From assembly GCA_018607545.1 (NCBI GenBank), contig JABBBF010000204.1, forward strand, positions 1 to 24,194: a stretch of 24,194 bases of DNA. Reading direction: 5' to 3'. The notes under the pieces were generated by a model, which worked only from the letters and a program-made list of their open reading frames with translations, was not told the origin of the DNA and did not search any database. Below are positions 22,118-24,194 of this stretch, piece by piece (position 1 is the stretch's first letter; each line of letters starts with the position of its first letter). This stretch comes from SAR92 clade bacterium (GTDB lineage: Bacteria; Pseudomonadota; Gammaproteobacteria; Pseudomonadales; Porticoccaceae). Both the position numbers and the translations under genes were made by a program.

Positions 22118-24194
22118 TTAGAATGTATAGCCAATATCCAACCCTATTGTGCGTGGCGCGCCAAAGGCTTGGGCAACCGAAACCGCCGGCTCTCCCACCG
22201 CAAATGCATAAACAACATAGGCTTCATCAAGCACATTCTTAGCCCATATGGAGGCATTGAATACACCTCCGCCCATGCCACCCAAGTTGATATTACCTAG
22301 CTCTAAGCGCGCATTCAAAAGACTGTAGGCATCCGTGCGCTGCTCACCAAAGGGAACGTAGGAATAATGATCAGTCGATGTCATATCAATATGTAATACC
22401 AGGGCACCATAGGATCGAGGTGCAAATGCATAATCAACTGTAATAGAGCCTGCATGTTGGGGTGCTAGCGGGACAAAAAACTTTTTTAACTCTCCATCAC
22501 TTAGCGGATTAGGCTGCAACGGCATATCGCTATCAAGATAGGTATAACTTAAGCCCAACAAAAGCCCGGATATAGGTGACAGGGTAATATCCATTTCTGC
22601 ACCGCTTATCTCAACAGTTTCGGACGCGTTAATCGTCTCTACTACGGTTACAGTTACCGGATCTGAGAAGTCTAGCTGCATATCCTCATAATCAGTGGTA
22701 AACACAGCGAGATTAACCCGTGCGCGATGATCCCAAAACTCGGATTTGACTCCTACTTCCCAGGTCTTCGCCACCTCCTCCTCAAAGGCACCAAAACTGG
22801 CTGAGCGTGTATTGACTCCCCCAGCTTTATAGGCGGTGCCCCATTTTAAATAGGTCGACAAGTCGTCCTGCCACTGATATTGCAGTGCGATGGAACCATC
22901 AAGATTGTCAGAGTCCTGACGGGACTGACTCAAACTGGCCTCAAAACGGCTGGCAATTTTTTTATCTTCCGTATACCGCCCTCCCAAGGTCAATTCCAGG
23001 CGCTCATCAAACCGATTAGGCCGCCATGAAACTTGGCCATAGGCCGCTCTTGAACGGGCTTCGGCATCGACAATTCTTGGAGGTAGAATAGCCCCTGCAC
23101 CCAGAGCATCAAAAGTAGTTGGGGGATCAATAGAACTGAGCGGCGGACCAAAGATGCCAAAAATATCTAGAGAGAAACTGTCCTGTAAAAATTTATTCAC
23201 ATCCTCTTTTAAATAATAAAACCCAGCAACCCAGTCAGTCTGTCCAGAGCGACCAATCAACTGTAATTCTTGAGAATATTGATCCTGCTCCATCAATGAG
23301 AGATCTAACAGGCCATTAAAATACAGCACACCGGCATAGTTATTTTGGCTATCCTCCTTGAGGTTACGCACAGCACTAATAGATTTAACCGTCAACTGAT
23401 CGGAAGGCGTCCAGGTTACTGTTGCTGAGTGCCCCTGCTGCTCAACTACAGTTGGTTTCAATGGGGCAACCGGCAGTCTAGTTTCAGTTAGCCGCTCTCG
23501 CTCTTGGCCAAAACTACCGAGATTATCCTTATAGAATTGCATGTATCTCTGGACCATCTCGACACTGGAATTGTCGTAGCTATAATCGACGGCGACATCA
23601 TCTCGAGCCTGCCAATTTACACTAAGCTTCCCTCCGTCTTTGTTATAAGCGTTGTAATCAGACTGATCCGGAGCCGTATTATCAACCCAACCATCTCTCT
23701 CTGAGTGCAGATAATCCAGCTTTACTTTAACGCCTGCCATTTCCGGTAAGTCGAGGCGACTCACCGTTCTCAACTCGTTAAAACGGCCCATACTTACAAT
23801 CTGCTTAAAACCCAAATTACCAGAGGGCTTCTTTGACACCAGGCTCACAGCACCGCCAATAGAATTGCGACCAAACAACGTTCCTTGCGGCCCGCGCAAA
23901 ACTTCAATACGCTCGAGATCGGCTAACTCTAGTCCAAAACCGTGAGACCGGGCTAGATAAACCCCGTCTAAATAGATGCCGACGGAGCCGTCTCGAGTAA
24001 CTTCACTGACATCTGAGGGTGCATTGCCACGAATCGAGATAATAAGATTAGATGGGGTGCTGCCGATCGGCATTACACGCAGAGACGGAATAATCCCTCC
24101 TTCCAAGCCTCCGACATCAGTGATTCCCTGCATCTCTAACTGAGTAGAGCTCACTACCGACATGGCGAGAGGGGTATCTTGCATCGATTCTGGA
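22118..24194 (-). CDS. TonB-dependent receptor 2, N-terminus beyond the window
   Basis: The frame is open to the window edge; about 691 residues are visible, ending in the aromatic IGLDIGYTF typical of an outer-membrane barrel. The visible part starts inside the plug with PESMQDTPLAMSVV and includes IISIRGNAPSD, VGIYLDGVYLARSHG and RIEVLRGPQGTLFGRNSIGG. The Met at 24184 is internal, since the frame and homology continue past it. The signal peptide, TonB box and any STN domain lie outside, so whether it signals cannot be judged. It is of the general organic-substrate type common in proteobacteria, not clearly a siderophore receptor. It differs from receptor 1 except in family motifs. It is the sole gene of its unit at this end, closed by its own terminator. 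Confidence 0.93.
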   Translation of the reverse strand, partial: PESMQDTPLAMSVVSSTQLEMQGITDVGGLEGGIIPSLRVMPIGSTPSNLIISIRGNAPSDVSEVTRDGSVGIYLDGVYLARSHGFGLELADLERIEVLRGPQGTLFGRNSIGGAVSLVSKKPSGNLGFKQIVSMGRFNELRTVSRLDLPEMAGVKVKLDYLHSERDGWVDNTAPDQSDYNAYNKDGGKLSVNWQARDDVAVDYSYDNSSVEMVQRYMQFYKDNLGSFGQERERLTETRLPVAPLKPTVVEQQGHSATVTWTPSDQLTVKSISAVRNLKEDSQNNYAGVLYFNGLLDLSLMEQDQYSQELQLIGRSGQTDWVAGFYYLKEDVNKFLQDSFSLDIFGIFGPPLSSIDPPTTFDALGAGAILPPRIVDAEARSRAAYGQVSWRPNRFDERLELTLGGRYTEDKKIASRFEASLSQSRQDSDNLDGSIALQYQWQDDLSTYLKWGTAYKAGGVNTRSASFGAFEEEVAKTWEVGVKSEFWDHRARVNLAVFTTDYEDMQLDFSDPVTVTVVETINASETVEISGAEMDITLSPISGLLLGLSYTYLDSDMPLQPNPLSDGELKKFFVPLAPQHAGSITVDYAFAPRSYGALVLHIDMTSTDHYSYVPFGEQRTDAYSLLNARLELGNINLGGMGGGVFNASIWAKNVLDEAYVVYAFAVGEPAVSVAQAFGAPRTIGLDIGYTF

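Noticed and set aside
24182..24184. Met at 24184 as the start of TonB receptor 2
   Set aside because: The frame remains open to the window edge with plug-like sequence, and a receptor cannot start inside its plug without a signal peptide.
1..24194. tRNA, rRNA, CRISPR array, prophage, toxin-antitoxin or restriction genes
   Set aside because: Reading both strands showed no cloverleaf, spaced repeats or matching protein motifs.

Overview
The window looks like part of a gammaproteobacterial chromosome, probably from a marine or oligotrophic heterotroph. That guess rests on moderate GC by eye, two large TonB-dependent outer-membrane receptors, a FecI/FecR-type signalling pair, DUF3604 proteins with signal peptides, and several short-chain dehydrogenases. 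The taxon is inference; there is no rRNA or other marker. No tRNA, CRISPR array or recognisable transposase was seen.

Layout. (1) Positions 1-3947, minus strand: two tandem DUF3604/PHP-like secreted proteins. Their last 639 bp are identical by eye, while the rest has diverged. (2) 4228-7092: a plus-strand short-chain dehydrogenase (SDR), a minus-strand VOC/glyoxalase-fold protein and a plus-strand HSL-type esterase. (3) 15545 down to 7112, minus strand: a nine-gene catabolic operon. In order it encodes an aldehyde dehydrogenase, a GPH-type MFS symporter, E1-alpha and E1-beta of a thiamine-dependent 2-oxoacid/acyloin dehydrogenase, a free-standing lipoyl domain, a separate E2 catalytic core, an SDR, a two-repeat EthD-like protein and another SDR. 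(4) 18198 down to 15688: a TonB-dependent receptor with an N-terminal STN signalling domain, followed by a strong hairpin. (5) 21779 down to 18478: a regulatory block of LuxR-type regulator, ECF sigma factor, FecR-like anti-sigma and a second, shorter LuxR-type regulator. (6) 24194 down to 22118: a second TonB-dependent receptor, cut by the window edge, with an intrinsic terminator behind it.

Working model (inference). An extracellular organic compound is taken up by the receptors. The STN receptor reports it through FecR and the ECF sigma factor, and the two LuxR-type proteins may add a second input. Inside the cell an esterase and SDRs oxidise hydroxyls to ketones. The E1/E2 complex cleaves a 2-oxoacid or acyloin to acyl-CoA, and the aldehyde dehydrogenase removes a released aldehyde. 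The substrate cannot be read from the sequence. The most unusual points are the DUF3604 gene-conversion signature, the dismembered E2, the hairpin sitting 42 bp before the catabolic operon, and a FecIR pair flanked by two LuxR-like regulators.
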